64,000 nucleotides of DNA. Origin: Treponema vincentii F0403. GTDB taxonomy: Bacteria > Spirochaetota > Spirochaetia > Treponematales > Treponemataceae. The stretch's first letter is position 1; every line of letters starts with the position of its first letter. The notes below the pieces were generated by a model that saw only the letters and a program-made list of their open reading frames with translations, was not told the DNA's origin and ran no database searches. Positions 16,804-25,839 of this stretch are shown piece by piece. Both the position numbers and the translations under genes were made by a program. The stretch spans positions 822,919 through 886,918 of the forward strand of contig NZ_KE332512.1 of the NCBI RefSeq assembly GCF_000412995.1, given 5' to 3'.

Positions 16804-18765
16804 TTACCTTCCCGCATCTTCCACAAGCCGTAAAAACGCCGAGCCGAATTTTTCCGCTTTTATTTCGCCGATACCGAATACGTTCAGCAGTTCACGCGCC
16901 GTACGCGGCTTTTTGAGTATGAGGTCTTCGAGGGTTCTGTCCCCGAATATAACATACGGCGGGACGTTTTCAGCTTCGGCAGCGTGTCTGCGCCATTCTT
17001 TTATCGATTCATATAACGCCGCATCTTCCTCATTCAAGGAACGTACAATTTCACCTCGTTTATATTCGCCTTTGTTATGTGCAGTATTATTCTGCTTAGA
17101 ACCGACAGCGTGTTTTTTAGCTTCATCGTGCTTCAAAGCACGCCCCCCGATAAGCTCGACTGGAAGTTCGATTTTTGCGCGAGACGTAAGCGTTTGTTTT
17201 CCGATTTCGGTTATGCTGAGCACATTGTAGTCACCGGTTTTTTCGATAAGCCCCGCATCGATGAGCGCATCGGAAAGTGTAAACCAATCCTCTTTTGAAA
17301 GCTCTTTTCCGATTCCCCACGTTGAAAGTTTATCATGCCCGTTTTCGAGAATCCGTTTTTGCTTTGAACCGAGCAGCACATCGACGATATACAAAAGCCC
17401 GAACCGTGATTGCGTGCGATATATGCAGCTCATAAACTTTTGCGCAGGTATGGTAACGTCCTGCATTGGAGACAGCGGGCTGGAACACACATCGCAGCAC
17501 GGAAACTTGCTGATTTGTCCATAAGAGTCTTCCTGTCCGGCAGTACCCATCTGCCCGTCAGCGTGTTCGGCTTTCCCGTCAGCTGCCGCCGGGACAAACC
17601 GTTCTCCGAAATATGACAGCAGAACATGACGACGGCATGTCCGTGCGGAGGCAAACCTCAGCATCGCCTGCAACAGCCGTTCGGAATTGGCGCTGTCCGC
17701 CACATCGCTGAAAAATGAGCGAATCTTACGCGCATCGCCTGCGCTGTACAAAAGCAGGGCGTGAGACGCAAGCCCATCTCGTCCCGCCCGTCCTATCTCC
17801 TGATAATACTCTTCAAGCGACTTGGGTAAATCATAATGGATAACAAAGCGGACGTTCGGTTTATCGATCCCCATACCGAATGCAACCGTCGCAACCATAA
17901 TCCGTACCTTGTCGCGGATAAATTGCTGCTGGTGATCTCTCCGTTCCTCGTCGGAAAGCCCCGCGTGATAATTGAGCGCCGAATAGCCGGAGTCCTTGAG
18001 CTTTTCGGTGAGCGTGTCTACCTGATTGCGGGAAAAACAATAAATGATGCCGCTTTCGCCGCTGTGTTTTTCGATACAGGCGATGACCTCACGCAATGCA
18101 TTCTTCTTGGGGCGCACTTCAAGGAAAATATTCGGACGGTTAAACCCTGCGATAAAAACTTCCGGTGCTTGCATCCGGAGGTTCACCGTAATGTCGGCTC
18201 TCACCTGTGCCGTCGCAGTCGCCGTAAGCGCAAGACACACCGCACCACTAAACTGCGCGCGGACATTCGAAATTTCCAAGTAGCCGGGTCGGAAGTCGTG
18301 CCCCCACTCGCTGATGCAGTGCGCTTCGTCAATGGTAATACAGCTAACCGGCACAGATGCGTCATGCAAGATAGACTGCGTACGCTCCGCCGCAAGCGCT
18401 TCCGGGGAAAGATACACCAGCTTAACGCTCCCCGACTTGATACGCTGCACCGCATCGAGGTATTCATCCCATTCAAGCGAGCTATTCAAAAAAAGCGCGC
18501 TCACCCCGTTTCCCACAAGGGACGCAACTTGATCCTGCATGAGCGAAATCAGCGGAGAAACGACAAGCGTAATACCGCTGAACAAAAGCGCCGGGATTTG
18601 ATAGCACAAAGACTTTCCGCCTCCGGTCGGCATAACCGCAAGCGTATCGCGCCCCGACAGCACGGACGCAATCACTTCCTTTTGCATCGGACGGAATTCA
18701 TTGTAACCGAACCTTGTTTTAAGCACCGCATGCGCACGCATCAGCAGCTCATCATTTTTTTCCAT
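16804..18765 (-). CDS. recQ: ATP-dependent DNA helicase RecQ
   Basis: A 653-residue superfamily 2 helicase that unwinds DNA 3' to 5' in recombination and fork repair. ATG 18765 is preferred to an upstream TTG at 18798, since a good -10 box lies between them. Motifs in order: FRPMQKEVI (Q/0 motif), MPTGGGKSLCYQ (Walker A), TIDEAHCISEWGHDFRP (DEAH and aromatic loop), LTATAT, YHAGLSDEERR, ATVAFGMGIDKPNVR, EYYQEIGRAGRDG. A zinc site (CCDVC) and RQC region follow near 415-520. An HRDC domain ends the protein (about 595-653, with RTARELLNVFGIGEIKAEKFG). All domains of a full-length RecQ are present. A low-complexity linker (about 395-415 and 540-575) is longer than usual. Confidence 0.96.
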   Translation of the reverse strand: MEKNDELLMRAHAVLKTRFGYNEFRPMQKEVIASVLSGRDTLAVMPTGGGKSLCYQIPALLFSGITLVVSPLISLMQDQVASLVGNGVSALFLNSSLEWDEYLDAVQRIKSGSVKLVYLSPEALAAERTQSILHDASVPVSCITIDEAHCISEWGHDFRPGYLEISNVRAQFSGAVCLALTATATAQVRADITVNLRMQAPEVFIAGFNRPNIFLEVRPKKNALREVIACIEKHSGESGIIYCFSRNQVDTLTEKLKDSGYSALNYHAGLSDEERRDHQQQFIRDKVRIMVATVAFGMGIDKPNVRFVIHYDLPKSLEEYYQEIGRAGRDGLASHALLLYSAGDARKIRSFFSDVADSANSERLLQAMLRFASARTCRRHVLLSYFGERFVPAAADGKAEHADGQMGTAGQEDSYGQISKFPCCDVCSSPLSPMQDVTIPAQKFMSCIYRTQSRFGLLYIVDVLLGSKQKRILENGHDKLSTWGIGKELSKEDWFTLSDALIDAGLIEKTGDYNVLSITEIGKQTLTSRAKIELPVELIGGRALKHDEAKKHAVGSKQNNTAHNKGEYKRGEIVRSLNEEDAALYESIKEWRRHAAEAENVPPYVIFGDRTLEDLILKKPRTARELLNVFGIGEIKAEKFGSAFLRLVEDAGR

Positions 18766-18771
18766 AAAACG

Positions 18772-18799
18772 ATTATACCCGTTCCGCACCGCTTGCAAA
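18772..18799 (-). promoter_or_regulatory. Probable recQ promoter, leaderless geometry
   Basis: On the minus strand TTTGCA (18799-18794), a 16-base spacer and a perfect TATAAT (18777-18772). Six bases separate TATAAT from the recQ ATG (18765), and no ribosome-binding site is present. Transcription would start at the initiation codon. Confidence 0.55.
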
Positions 18800-18846
18800 A
18801 GAGATTGACTTGACGCACCGCATATATTCCTTTATCCTCATTGTAA

Positions 18847-18946
18847 ATAAAGGTTAACGAAAGAGAACCTCTAAAAACTTCAGTGTTTAGAAGATGCTCG
18901 GAAATCTCTTAAAGCCGAACGGACTCTTAAATCGTAACCTTTAACG
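18847..18946 (+). promoter_or_regulatory. Possible structured leader before the hemerythrin/PAS sensor gene
   Basis: TAAAGGTTAACG near 18847 and CGTAACCTTTA near 18932 are almost perfect complements and would close a stem of about 11 bp around 85 bases that include another small hairpin (CTCTAAAAAC/GTTTAG). The ribosome-binding site GGAGG of the next gene lies immediately after. A regulatory leader is possible, but one mismatch and no second example weaken it. Confidence 0.3.
18865..18899 (+). repeat. Dispersed small hairpin repeat, copy 1 (ACCTCTAAAAACTTCA family)
   Basis: Carries AACCTCTAAAAACTTCAGTG followed by TTTAGAAGATGC. Related sequences occur at 21914-21953, 51657-51703 and, inverted, 60335-60369, always intergenic. 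Confidence 0.5.
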
Positions 18947-18956
18947 GAGGATACTT

Positions 18957-20573
18957 ATGGAAATGAAACAGTCTTTAGCCGGAATAGATGAAGCAAAAAT
19001 GAAGACAGTTATTCAGCTGAAGAATGATTATAATACAGGAAAAATCAGTTTAGCGGATGCCAAACGGATATTGAAAGAGAAGGTCGGCACTCTCAAGCCG
19101 TATGAGATTGCCCTCGCAGAGCAGGAACTTAAAGAGTTTGACGAAAATGAATGTCAAAAAGAAGACATTCAGAAAATGCTCGAACTCTTTGAAGATGTTA
19201 TGGATACAAGCCGTCCTGACTTGCCCGATGATCATCCTATTATGTGCTATTACCGCGAAAACGATGCGCTGAAAAAAATCCTTTTTGAAATTGAAGATCT
19301 TGTGCAATATCCGCTTATCAAAAATCAATGGCTCGAATTATATGACCGGCTGGATCAGTTCAGGATACACCTATCCCGTAAACAAAATCAACTCTATCCC
19401 ATTTTGGAAAAGAAAGGATTTGACCGGCCCACCACAACGATGTGGACATTGGATAATTTTATCCGCGATGAGATCCGCGACGCGCGTAAACTGCTTGAAG
19501 ATGATTCCGATGACCAATTTATCGCGGTACAGCCTTCGATTGTCGCCGATGTTCGTGATTTACTCCAAAAAGAAGAAGCGATTTTATATCCCACTTCACT
19601 TGCGATGATCAGCGATAAAGAATTTGAGGAGATGAAATCCGGCGATCGGGAAATCGGCTTTGCATGGATAAACGGCAACGGAACAAATGAGGCAAATGAT
19701 AAAAGCGGTTCCGGGCAAGCGGTACAAACTGCGCAGGCATCTTCTGCGCAGACTTCTTCGTTAACGGAAGATTTAGCCGCGGTGTTACGCAAACACGGTT
19801 TGAATGCCGGCGGCAGTTCGGTTTTCGATGTTGCAACAGGTAAGCTGACGCTTGAACAAATCAACTTGATTTATCGGCATCTGCCCGTCGATCTTTCGTA
19901 TGTAGATGAAAATGAAACGGTCTGTTTTTATTCCGACACGGAGCACCGTGTATTCCCGCGCAGCAAAAACGTTATCGGACGAAATGTTAAAAACTGCCAT
20001 CCGCGGGCGAGTGTTCATATCGTAGAAGAGATTATCGAAAAATTCAGATCGGGTGAACAAGACTCCGCAGAATTTTGGATCAATAAACCCGGAATCTTTA
20101 TCTACATTTTGTACATCGCCGTCCGCGACGAAAACGGAAAATTCCGCGGTATCCTCGAAATGATGCAGGACTGTACCCATATCCGCAGCCTTACGGATTC
20201 GCAAACGCTGCTTACGTGGAAAAAAGGAGGCAAGGTAAACGGTCAAACCGTTATCCAAGAACATCCCACCGAATCCGGTAACGGAAATACAGCTGAGGTA
20301 CATACATCGGGTACCAAAAATCCGCACGGGAATCATGGGAATAAAAAACTCACCGCAGCGGACATTACAGCCGAAACATTTTTAAAAGATATTTTTGCAG
20401 ATTACCCCGCATTAAAGGATCAAATGGAAGAAATCAGTCCCAAGTTTAAAATGCTGAAAACGCCGCTTGCACGGATCATGCTGCCTAAGGCGACAATCGC
20501 CATCGCAAGTGAACGCACCGGTGTCGAACTGAATACTTTAATTGAAGAAATAAAGAGGCGGATCGGAAAATAA
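18957..20573 (+). CDS. DUF438 / hemerythrin / PAS / DUF1858 sensor protein
   Basis: A 538-residue soluble protein. Order of parts: an N-terminal DUF438 region (about 10-85, ending ELKEFDENECQ), a hemerythrin-type four-helix bundle (about 90-215). The bundle contains HPIMCYYRENDALKKIL, FRIHLSRKQNQLYPILEKKG and LLQKEEAILYPTSLAM, giving the His/Glu ligands expected for a di-iron site. A variable linker (about 235-275) leads into a PAS domain (about 300-430, VCFYSDTEHRVFPRSKNVIGRNVKNCHP). A C-terminal DUF1858 domain (about 470-538) closes it. This architecture is known from anaerobes and suits oxygen or nitric-oxide sensing. GGAGG lies before the ATG. The stop codon overlaps the ATG of the AlaX-like gene (TAATG), so expression is coupled. 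Confidence 0.87.
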   Translation: MEMKQSLAGIDEAKMKTVIQLKNDYNTGKISLADAKRILKEKVGTLKPYEIALAEQELKEFDENECQKEDIQKMLELFEDVMDTSRPDLPDDHPIMCYYRENDALKKILFEIEDLVQYPLIKNQWLELYDRLDQFRIHLSRKQNQLYPILEKKGFDRPTTTMWTLDNFIRDEIRDARKLLEDDSDDQFIAVQPSIVADVRDLLQKEEAILYPTSLAMISDKEFEEMKSGDREIGFAWINGNGTNEANDKSGSGQAVQTAQASSAQTSSLTEDLAAVLRKHGLNAGGSSVFDVATGKLTLEQINLIYRHLPVDLSYVDENETVCFYSDTEHRVFPRSKNVIGRNVKNCHPRASVHIVEEIIEKFRSGEQDSAEFWINKPGIFIYILYIAVRDENGKFRGILEMMQDCTHIRSLTDSQTLLTWKKGGKVNGQTVIQEHPTESGNGNTAEVHTSGTKNPHGNHGNKKLTAADITAETFLKDIFADYPALKDQMEEISPKFKMLKTPLARIMLPKATIAIASERTGVELNTLIEEIKRRIGK

Positions 20574-21775
20574 TGGAAAACTTTAATGCACGGTATTACC
20601 AAAAACCGTACGTCAACGAATTTGATGCAACGGTTATCGCGTGCTCAAAAACCGAGAGAAGCTATGAAATTGAACTGTCGGATACGGCGTTTTATCCCGA
20701 AGGAGGCGGACAACCCGGCGATAAGGGCGTCCTCTTTGCCGAAGGCCGGCAGGAACGGGCAATTCACGTATCGGATACTCAATTTGAAGGCGAGCGCATC
20801 GTTCATATTGCCGATGCGGAACTTGCCGCCGGCACAAAGGTTCACGGAGTATTGGATTGGGTAAACCGCTGCGATAATATGCAAGGGCATTCCGGCGAGC
20901 ATATCATTACCGGCATCCTTTCCAAAACGTACGGGTATGAAAATATCGGCTTTCACATGGGCGAAAGTTTTATCACCATCGACTTCAACGGCCCATTGGA
21001 TGACGGACAGGTACTCGATACCGAAAGGCGCGCCAATGAAATTGTCCGCGAAAACCTCCCGATTCAAGAAAGCTTTCCGAGCGCCGAAGAGCGCAAAACA
21101 ATGCAGTACCGCAGCAAAATAGAACTTTCGGGTACCGTACGCATTATCACCATTCCGGGACTCGATTCGTGCGCGTGCTGCGGAACACATGTTACCGCCA
21201 CCGGCGAAATCGGACTTATTAAAATCATTAACTTTACCAACCGGAAAAAGGGCGTCCGGTTGGAAGTTCTCTGCGGCAGAAAAGCGGTACTGGCGTATGA
21301 ACAAGAGATGGAACAAGTACGGGCGATTTCCCGCTGCTTATCGGCAAAGCCTACCGAAGTGCAGGAAGCGGTGGAAAAATTGAATGCCGAGAAAGGGAAG
21401 CTACAGCAACAGCTGCATGAAATGACCGAAAAATATCTAAAACAAAAAGCGGAAACGGCGGCAGATACGGCAGGAGCTCCCGTCTATTTTGAAGACGGCC
21501 TCAGCATCGAATATTTACGCTGCTTCTGTAATCAACTGTTAGCAACAGGAAAACGGCACACCTGCGCAGCGCTTTCGGCGGTTGAAGCGGAAGGAGCGCA
21601 GTCTCCGGCATACAACTACGTTATTGTCAGCAATGCAATCGATTTAAAGCTGCACGTAAAAACCTTAAACGGACAGCTCAACGGCCGAGGCGGCGGAAAC
21701 AGCTCTGCCATCCAAGGAACCTATTTTGCCGACAAAGAGCTTATTGTGGAAACGCTTACCGGCATATTGGGGTAA
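20573..21775 (+). CDS. AlaX-like alanyl-tRNA editing protein with DHHA1 domain
   Basis: A 400-residue trans-editing protein related to the editing half of alanyl-tRNA synthetase; such proteins hydrolyse Ser- or Gly-tRNA(Ala). The zinc ligands of the editing site are clear: HSGEH (HxxxH, near residue 105) and CACCGTH (CxxxH near 202). FYPEGGGQPGD is the family's N-terminal signature. The C-terminal DHHA1 part has LKTLNGQLNGRGGGNSSAIQG, close to the GGGR motif of AlaX-L proteins. It lacks an aminoacylation domain. It overlaps the upstream sensor gene by one base; a link between tRNA proofreading and an oxygen sensor would make sense because oxidised residues increase mischarging (inference). 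Confidence 0.9.
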   Translation: MENFNARYYQKPYVNEFDATVIACSKTERSYEIELSDTAFYPEGGGQPGDKGVLFAEGRQERAIHVSDTQFEGERIVHIADAELAAGTKVHGVLDWVNRCDNMQGHSGEHIITGILSKTYGYENIGFHMGESFITIDFNGPLDDGQVLDTERRANEIVRENLPIQESFPSAEERKTMQYRSKIELSGTVRIITIPGLDSCACCGTHVTATGEIGLIKIINFTNRKKGVRLEVLCGRKAVLAYEQEMEQVRAISRCLSAKPTEVQEAVEKLNAEKGKLQQQLHEMTEKYLKQKAETAADTAGAPVYFEDGLSIEYLRCFCNQLLATGKRHTCAALSAVEAEGAQSPAYNYVIVSNAIDLKLHVKTLNGQLNGRGGGNSSAIQGTYFADKELIVETLTGILG

Positions 21776-21913
21776 ACAACCGCATCAGAGGTTTTGTTAT
21801 AACATCACGAAAAGAGCAAATTGTACGCTGCTCTTATTCTGCGGTATTTGATCCGCACCTCCGATGCGGCTGCGGCGGCACCGCCGCCTTTCTGTCATTG
21901 CAGAGCCTTCATA

Positions 21914-21953
21914 GGGAACCTCTAAAAACCGAACCGAGTTTTTAGAGATGCCC
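21914..21953. terminator. Hairpin between convergent genes; dispersed repeat copy 2
   Basis: Perfect 10-bp arms CTCTAAAAAC (21920-21929) and GTTTTTAGAG (21938-21947) with an eight-base loop, in the gap between the AlaX-like gene and the oppositely directed hydrolase gene. It matches the repeats near 18865, 51657 and 60335. No clear U-tract follows, so terminator function is plausible rather than certain. Confidence 0.5.
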
Positions 21954-21957
21954 TCCC

Positions 21958-22827
21958 TTATAATGTTTTTTTAAACCATGAGATCGTTTCGCCGGTAAGC
22001 GTATGCAGCATACTTAAATCACCGGAAAACACAAGGAACGTATGGTCGGCGCCTTCAAGAATAAGCGCGCGGCTTTTCTTGTTTTTAGCCCCGGCCGCTA
22101 TCGTTTGTGCCACCGAAGGAAGCACCACATCATCTTCAGAACCGGCTATTGCTAAAACCGGTGCTTTGATTGCGGCAAGTTCGGCAGGATAATCGATAGC
22201 CATTGCATTTTCATAATAGGCGGGGCTTTGTTTAAGCGGTGTCCGCCATGAATACGTTACTTCATAATAGCCGTTTTTCTTTGCTATTTCGTATTGTTCT
22301 TCTTCATTACTTTTTTGATTATATGCTCCCGCCCATGTAAGCACGCTTTTAAACACATCGTTCCGTGCTGCCGTTAAAAGCGCAAGCCTTCCGCCTTGGC
22401 TCCATCCCATAATACCGATTCTTTTTGTATCGATATTCTTGAGTGTGCAAAGATACCGATAACAGCTCATGGCATCTTCAATCCCCTTATCATAGGTAAA
22501 GTCTATATAATCCCCCTTGCTGTCGCCGTTTCCGATGTAATCGAACCGAATTGTTGCAATACCGGCACGGGCCATTTCGGGCGCAGTATAATCGTAGGCC
22601 ATACCTGCTTCATGCCGGTTTGAACCGTTTCCATGCAGCATAACCACTGCCGGGAATTTTTCATCCGCTTTTCCTTTAGGAAGCGTCAACGTGGCAGGAA
22701 TTTCGTGATCGGCGGCGGTAATGGATATATCTTTTTCGGTATATTCATACTCCTTAGCGCCTGCAGAGGCAAACACCGGTACCAGCAGTACAGCCGATAC
22801 GCATACAAAACAAAGCAATTTTTTCAT
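21958..22827 (-). CDS. Secreted alpha/beta hydrolase (dienelactone hydrolase/peptidase-like)
   Basis: A 289-residue protein with a cleavable signal peptide (MKKLLCFVCVSAVLLVPVFASAG). The reading frame extends upstream to 23160 but TAGGAG sits seven bases before ATG 22827 and the extension lies partly opposite uvrC, so the short form is used. Alpha/beta-hydrolase features: LHGNGSNRHE (oxyanion region), GWSQGGR (nucleophile Ser), GSEDDVVLP (acid) and GADHTF (catalytic His). Similar proteins are annotated as esterases or S9-like acyl peptidases. The substrate is unknown. Confidence 0.88.
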   Translation of the reverse strand: MKKLLCFVCVSAVLLVPVFASAGAKEYEYTEKDISITAADHEIPATLTLPKGKADEKFPAVVMLHGNGSNRHEAGMAYDYTAPEMARAGIATIRFDYIGNGDSKGDYIDFTYDKGIEDAMSCYRYLCTLKNIDTKRIGIMGWSQGGRLALLTAARNDVFKSVLTWAGAYNQKSNEEEQYEIAKKNGYYEVTYSWRTPLKQSPAYYENAMAIDYPAELAAIKAPVLAIAGSEDDVVLPSVAQTIAAGAKNKKSRALILEGADHTFLVFSGDLSMLHTLTGETISWFKKTL

Positions 22828-22941
22828 ATATGCTCCTATAAAAAATTGTTGCGGGATTTTAGCATAGTTAATCATCGTTCTACAATACGGGAGGGTTATG
22901 ATATTGCCATTGCGGGCAGGTCTTAGTATTATCCTTACGGT

Positions 22942-24939
22942 ATGAGTGAACAAGCGGACGTGCGCGAAGCGCTTCATCAATATGCATTGTCGGCGCCTAA
23001 AACCAGCGGCGTGTATTTGTGGCGGGATGAAAAAGATATTGTGATTTATGTAGGCAAAGCGAAATCGCTCAAGAATAGGCTGAGTTCGTATTTTGCTTCG
23101 CGGCGGGATATTAAAACCCGGATTCTCGTTTCGCGTGCACGCCGTATCGAATATATTCAAACGGATAATGAATATGAGGCGCTGCTACTTGAAAATAATC
23201 TGATAAAAAAATACAAGCCGCGGTATAACATCAATCTTAAAGACGGAAAAACCTACCCCGTCCTTAAAATTACCAATGAGCGCTATCCTCGAATTTACCG
23301 GACGCGGCGGATACAAAACGACGGCGCGCGCTATTTCGGCCCCTTTCCCAATGTACCGGCCATCGATGATTTTTTATCGCTCGTCAAACGGACGTATGGA
23401 TTGAGGCAGTGCAAGCACTTAAAAAAACGGGAACCGTGTTTGTATTTTCATATCGGCCGGTGCAGTGCGCCGTGTGCCGATAAAATTTCGGAAAGCGATT
23501 ACCGGAAGGATATCGATGAAATTGCGTTGCTGCTTGAAGGAGATTTGAAAAAGCCGCTCGCCGAATTAACGGAGAAGATGAAAGCCGCCGCCGCTGCCCG
23601 TGAATTTGAAAAAGCCGCCCGTATCAGGGACGGAATGGAGGCGGTACGGGCGCTCCGCGGACAAAACACCGTTGAAGACATGGATCCGGAAGCCCGCGAC
23701 TATATCGGGTGGGCGGCGGAAGGAGCGCTGATTACCTTTACGGTCTTTAAAATGCGGGGCGGCAAGGTTGTCGGCAGGGATTTATACCGGACGGAAAGCC
23801 TCAAAGATGAAGCCGAAGTGCTGCCCGAATTTCTCATTGCATACTACACCGACCCTAAACAGATTCCGCCGCATATATTCGTGTGTGCGGGGCAGGAATA
23901 CGAACTTGCAGAACAATGGTTTGCCGACCAGCTCGGTGTCAAAGTTACCATCACGGCGCTTCCGTTGGATGGGCAAAAGCATCACCATGAAACAGATACG
24001 GCTGCATCTTCGGTTCCCGGCAATACAGCAGAGCCGGTTGCCGCCGAAAAAACGCCCGTATACGCCGCCCGTATTGCTGATACAACCGGTACACCTGATA
24101 GAGCCGAGTCAGCTGATACAGCCGATGCGGCGGCGGCCATGCCTCCGGCTATTCTGCGGCGGCATAAAGCGGCGCTCGCAATGGCTCAGTTTAACGCCAA
24201 AGAGGATGCTGCCCGCCGCATCAAGGAGCTCGGCGATTTTCCCGCGTTGGAGGAACTGCAAAAGATATTGTCGCTTGACCGCCCCCCCCACCGCATCGAA
24301 GGCTTCGATATTGCGCATTTACACGGCAAGTACACGGTTGCCAGTCTTATCTCGTTTAAGGACGGCAATCCCGATAAAAAAAACTACCGGATTTTCAGAC
24401 TGCGCACGACGGACGGCATTATCGATGACTATGCTTCCATGCGGGAAGCGGTGGCGCGGCGGTATACCCGTTTGTTAAACGAAGCGGCGGAACTGCCCGA
24501 CCTTGTTATGATAGACGGCGGCATCGGTCAAGTGAATGCGGCCAAGGCCGTGCTCGACGCGTTGGAGCTTGATATTCCTTTGGTCGGCTTGGCGGAAAAA
24601 AACGAAGAGCTTTACCGGCCGCATATCAACAAGCCGATTGTACTGCCGCGGCGGAGCGCAGCCCTGCGGGTACTGCAGCGGGTACGCGATGAGACGCACC
24701 GGTTCGCCAACACCCGAAACAACAGGCTGCGGTCAAAAGAGGAACTGCACTTGCAATTTGAACAGCTGCCCCACATCGGGGAGAAACGGGCTGCGCGGTT
24801 GCTGCGCAGCTTTTCAAGTATTGAAAAGCTTGCAGCCGCTTCCCCGGAAGCGGCTGCCGCCGCCGCGGGAATTACGCAGGCTCAAGCGGAGGAAGTCATT
24901 GATGCCGCCCGGGAAACGGCTCTTAAAAATGCCCTATAG
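22942..24939 (+). CDS. uvrC: UvrABC nuclease subunit C
   Basis: UvrC makes both incisions in nucleotide excision repair. The 665-residue product has the GIY-YIG nuclease at its N-terminus (SGVYLWRDEKDIVIYVGKAKSLKNRL). Next come a cysteine cluster (CKHLKKREPCLYFHIGRCSAPC, near 155-180) and a UvrB-interacting UVR segment (about 210-240). The C-terminal RNase-H-like nuclease begins about 430 with IEGFDIAHLHGKYTVASLISF and includes LVMIDGGIGQVNAA and an RDETHRFA motif. Two helix-hairpin-helix units close it (LPHIGEKRAARLLRSF, AGITQAQAEEVI). An insertion of about 60 Ala/Thr/Pro-rich residues (about 345-404) makes it longer than the usual 600-620. Confidence 0.96.
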   Translation: MSEQADVREALHQYALSAPKTSGVYLWRDEKDIVIYVGKAKSLKNRLSSYFASRRDIKTRILVSRARRIEYIQTDNEYEALLLENNLIKKYKPRYNINLKDGKTYPVLKITNERYPRIYRTRRIQNDGARYFGPFPNVPAIDDFLSLVKRTYGLRQCKHLKKREPCLYFHIGRCSAPCADKISESDYRKDIDEIALLLEGDLKKPLAELTEKMKAAAAAREFEKAARIRDGMEAVRALRGQNTVEDMDPEARDYIGWAAEGALITFTVFKMRGGKVVGRDLYRTESLKDEAEVLPEFLIAYYTDPKQIPPHIFVCAGQEYELAEQWFADQLGVKVTITALPLDGQKHHHETDTAASSVPGNTAEPVAAEKTPVYAARIADTTGTPDRAESADTADAAAAMPPAILRRHKAALAMAQFNAKEDAARRIKELGDFPALEELQKILSLDRPPHRIEGFDIAHLHGKYTVASLISFKDGNPDKKNYRIFRLRTTDGIIDDYASMREAVARRYTRLLNEAAELPDLVMIDGGIGQVNAAKAVLDALELDIPLVGLAEKNEELYRPHINKPIVLPRRSAALRVLQRVRDETHRFANTRNNRLRSKEELHLQFEQLPHIGEKRAARLLRSFSSIEKLAAASPEAAAAAAGITQAQAEEVIDAARETALKNAL

Positions 24940-25833
24940 GTAGTATTTCCGGTGTTCAGGATAGACGCCCCGTGCCAGAACACGGTTGACTTGCGCAAGC
25001 ATCGCGTCCCTATCCTGCGGCAGCGTTCCTTTCAGCGTTAAAAAGTTGGAGGCGTGGTTTGAGCGGAAAATAACCGGAGCAGTCATTTCTTCAACGTGTA
25101 TATTTTCTAAGATCAGCTTTAATTCTTTAACGACCTCTTCGATCCCGACAACCGTATACTTCCCTTCGGCGGCGGCCTTGGTAAGATAGCTGCCGTCCTC
25201 TAGCCGCAGCGTTAAAAGCCCTGCATAGGTCAAATACATTTTAGAGATAATCTCGCCGGTTTTAATTGCGTGCTGCGTGTTGTCCCGCTCCGCTCCGTTA
25301 ATCCCTAAAATAAAGGTTGCCGACAGCTCCATTCCCGCATCCTTCACCTTGTGGGAAAGTTTGATCAGTTCCGCCGCCGTCGTACCCTTGCGGATAAACT
25401 TCAACGTTTCATCGTCGCCGCTTTCCACACCGAGATACAACAGCGTCAATCCCTTTGAGGCTAAAAGCTTTAATTCTTCCGGAGTCTTCTGCCTGATATT
25501 GAGATGGGTCGCATAGCAGGACACCCGTTTGCACTGCGGAATAACGGCGGCAACCGCATCCAGCACTGCTGCCAAGTATTCCGTCGGAGCGGTTAACGCA
25601 TCGCCGTCCGCTAAAAACACCTTATCGATATGGCGGTAGTGCTCGGCAAACATTACAAGTTCCTGCTTCACCGTCTCAATCGGTTTGATATGGAATTTCT
25701 TTGTCTGATACATTCCGCAAAAGACGCAGCGGTTATACGAACAGCCGATCGTTACCTGTAGGATTAAAGAATAAGCTTCGCTCGGCGGACGATACAGCGG
25801 ATAATCGTAAGGATCGTAAAGAGTATAGTTCAT
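24934..25833 (-). CDS. Radical SAM family protein
   Basis: A 299-residue radical SAM enzyme of unknown substrate. The cluster-binding loop reads GCSYNRCVFCGMYQ, a Cx4Cx2C arrangement rather than the common Cx3Cx2C, followed by the TIM-barrel motif VFLADGDALTAPTEYL and a GxExG-type segment LLYLGVESGDDETLKFIRKG. This combination is typical of a widespread uncharacterised group related to YgiQ/HemN-like proteins. The gene converges with uvrC, the ends overlapping by six bases, and lies six bases behind a TSUP permease gene on its own strand, suggesting a two-gene operon. Confidence 0.85.
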   Translation of the reverse strand: MNYTLYDPYDYPLYRPPSEAYSLILQVTIGCSYNRCVFCGMYQTKKFHIKPIETVKQELVMFAEHYRHIDKVFLADGDALTAPTEYLAAVLDAVAAVIPQCKRVSCYATHLNIRQKTPEELKLLASKGLTLLYLGVESGDDETLKFIRKGTTAAELIKLSHKVKDAGMELSATFILGINGAERDNTQHAIKTGEIISKMYLTYAGLLTLRLEDGSYLTKAAAEGKYTVVGIEEVVKELKLILENIHVEEMTAPVIFRSNHASNFLTLKGTLPQDRDAMLAQVNRVLARGVYPEHRKYYL

Positions 25834-25839
25834 AGGCTC

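Noticed and set aside
17836..18813. Long open frame (325 codons) on the plus strand
   Set aside because: It lies opposite recQ, whose motifs are complete; the antisense product is His/Arg-rich without any domain and no ribosome-binding site precedes it.
22828..23160. N-terminal extension of the alpha/beta hydrolase frame
   Set aside because: It overlaps the start of uvrC antisense, has no domain, and a signal peptide with a good ribosome site begins at 22827.
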